Shown here: piece by piece, positions 6,113 through 6,730 of the stretch
How positions within the stretch are numbered: position 1 is the first letter of the stretch
How the letters are laid out: each line of letters opens with the position of its first letter
DNA from: Planctomycetota bacterium
GTDB lineage: Bacteria; Planctomycetota; UBA1135; GCA-002686595
DNA length: 6,730 nt
NCBI GenBank assembly: GCA_029259675.1
Contig: JAJDES010000424.1
Location: forward strand, 1 to 6,730
Direction of reading: 5' to 3'
Notes under the pieces: generated by a model
The model's input: the letters and a program-made list of their open reading frames with translations, nothing else
Told to the model about the DNA's origin: nothing
Database searches by the model: none
Program-made: the position numbers and the translations under genes

Positions 6113-6133
6113 GAACTAAGTAGGTCCTAGTTC
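6113..6133. promoter_or_regulatory. Operator-like 6-9-6 inverted repeat upstream of the plus-strand gene
   Basis: GAACTA (6113-6118) and TAGTTC (6128-6133) form a perfect 6-bp inverted repeat with a 9-base spacer, 21 bp in total. It lies about 100 bp upstream of the ATG at 6235, where a regulator site would be sensible. It follows TTGAAA (6104-6109), which could be a -35 element, although no good -10 is found 16-18 bases further on. Confidence 0.3.
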
Positions 6134-6183
6134 ATTCCGAACCACCGACAAACGACGCTCTAATCTATCAAGACTAGCTGACA

Positions 6184-6232
6184 AGGCCGAAAACGAGGCC
6201 TCAAATTGGCAACATCTTCACCTTATCTTCAC
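6184..6232 (+). promoter_or_regulatory. Leader of the plus-strand gene: small hairpin, then pyrimidine-rich 8-bp direct repeat, no Shine-Dalgarno
   Basis: AGGCC (6184-6188) pairs with GGCCT (6197-6201). Then ATCTTCAC occurs twice (6214-6221 and 6225-6232), 11 bases apart, ending two bases before the ATG at 6235. The purine-poor stretch before the start has no Shine-Dalgarno sequence, so initiation must use another mode. An in-frame TAG at 6175-6177 limits how far upstream the gene could start. Confidence 0.4.
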
Positions 6233-6234
6233 TA

Positions 6235-6730
6235 ATGGCTCAAAAGCACGCAGCCCCGACTCAAGTTTCCATTGCTCCGCTCAAAGAGGAGTCTGCTCTC
6301 GAGCAATTTGTCGCGCAGTATTGGAAACCCGCGCTCGCAATTGGCATCTGCGTGACAGCCTGGGTCTTGGTAGGGCAATACAGGTCAGAGCAAGCCAAGG
6401 CCAGTGAAGACCAAAGCTGGAACACGCTCGCAGGCCACGTAGAAATCGAGCGGGTCCTGTTTAGCTCTGAAAGCAATGATTCCCCCCCTCTCGATCAGGC
6501 GGCGGATGAAGTGAATGGAAGCGTTGCTGGTCCCTGGGCAAGGGCAGTGCAGGTTCGCCAAAAGCTCAATATCGGTGATGTTGAGGGCGCCGAACTCGCA
6601 CTCAACCAACTCGAAAGCGACTTCCCGTCCCACATACTCGCAGCGACACAATTCGAAGTCGGGGGCGAAGATGAAGAGGCCACGACCTCAATCGTCGCCA
6701 ATCTCCGCTCAGCCATCGAGAGCGAAAAGG
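6235..6730 (+). CDS. Single-pass membrane protein with TPR-like extracytoplasmic region (partial, 3' end outside window)
   Basis: The first 165 codons are visible. Residues 1-30 are a polar cytoplasmic tail (MAQKHAAPTQ...). Residues 31-48 form one membrane span (KPALAIGICVTAWVLVGQ), followed by a charged segment, as in a signal anchor. Residues 99-138 (GPWARAVQVRQKLNIGDVEGAELALNQLESDFPSH) have the spacing of a tetratricopeptide-like helix pair (GD.E.A...L..L...FP). This layout of short tail, one span and TPR-like repeats recalls YfgM-like ancillary translocon or TPR proteins. Some planctomycete cyclophilin-type peptidyl-prolyl isomerases may carry a similar N-terminal part, but the domain that would decide is outside the window. 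The ATG at 6235 is chosen because the frame is closed at 6175 and the N-terminus looks normal. The gene is divergent from the 704-aa gene. Confidence 0.75.
   Translation, partial: MAQKHAAPTQVSIAPLKEESALEQFVAQYWKPALAIGICVTAWVLVGQYRSEQAKASEDQSWNTLAGHVEIERVLFSSESNDSPPLDQAADEVNGSVAGPWARAVQVRQKLNIGDVEGAELALNQLESDFPSHILAATQFEVGGEDEEATTSIVANLRSAIESEK

Larger units (their letters stand above)
5340..6234. other. 895-bp intergenic region between divergent genes, hairpin-rich, no convincing gene
   Basis: No reading frame here has recognisable motifs. The longest open frame (TTG at 5296 to 5955, plus strand, 219 codons) overlaps the 704-aa gene. Its product is rich in Arg, Ser, Pro and Leu without domain pattern, as expected of a chance frame. 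The left two thirds (5428-5952) contains several inverted repeats, listed separately, plus smaller ones: AGCGT/ACGCT at 5563-5578, ACTTGC/GCAAGT at 5615-5643, CCATGGG/CCC-T-ATGG at 5827-5850, and TCCCGC/GCGGGA at 5869-5894. The right third looks like a leader for the plus-strand gene. The region must hold promoters for both divergent genes, but no strong -35/-10 pair stands out. A structured RNA, a decayed gene or a dispersed intergenic repeat are all possible. Confidence 0.6.

Noticed and set aside
6104..6132. Possible sigma-70 promoter with TTGAAA as -35
   Set aside because: No hexamer close to TATAAT lies 16-18 bases downstream (CTAGTT at 17), so I did not call a promoter.

Overview
The window looks like ordinary chromosomal DNA from an environmental bacterium, moderately GC-rich by eye. 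It carries five genes on the minus strand and one gene on the plus strand that runs off the right edge. A planctomycete-like origin is my best guess. The grounds are the SGNH-type N-terminus (RLAEPGPF...FDSNPY...FEGRWDG), a DUF374 acyltransferase, a very large secreted DUF3352-like protein, start codons that often lack a Shine-Dalgarno sequence, and long gaps between genes. This is inference from protein style, not a database result.

Minus strand, in reading order from right to left. (1) 5339-3225: a 704-aa exported protein of unknown function. It contains a segment resembling the globular calcium-binding core of type II secretion pseudopilin GspG but has no pilin helix. (2) 3102-2233: a DUF374-type lysophospholipid acyltransferase. 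(3) 2159-1278: a DUF72 (YecE-like) TIM-barrel protein. (4) 1281-367: an alpha/beta hydrolase with a complete catalytic triad, whose TTG start overlaps the DUF72 stop by four bases. (5) 206-1: the N-terminus of a membrane-anchored or exported SGNH/GDSL-like protein, cut by the window edge. Genes 3 and 4 are almost certainly translationally coupled. The others are separated by 73 to 160 bp and need not share a transcript. Envelope lipid or surface work is plausible for genes 1, 2 and 5, but no shared pathway is evident.

Plus strand. A single-span membrane protein with a TPR-like periplasmic part starts at 6235 and continues past the window.

Between the divergent genes 1 and 6 lies an 895-bp stretch (5340-6234) with no convincing gene. 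It holds several inverted repeats. One can form a roughly 17-bp stem whose two wobble pairs work only in plus-strand RNA, which makes an undescribed structured RNA or long leader the most interesting possibility here. Two operator-like 21-bp inverted repeats (3136-3156 and 6113-6133) and a perfect 10-bp inverted repeat (256-294) lie in other gaps. I see no CRISPR array, insertion sequence, tRNA, rRNA or recognised defence system.
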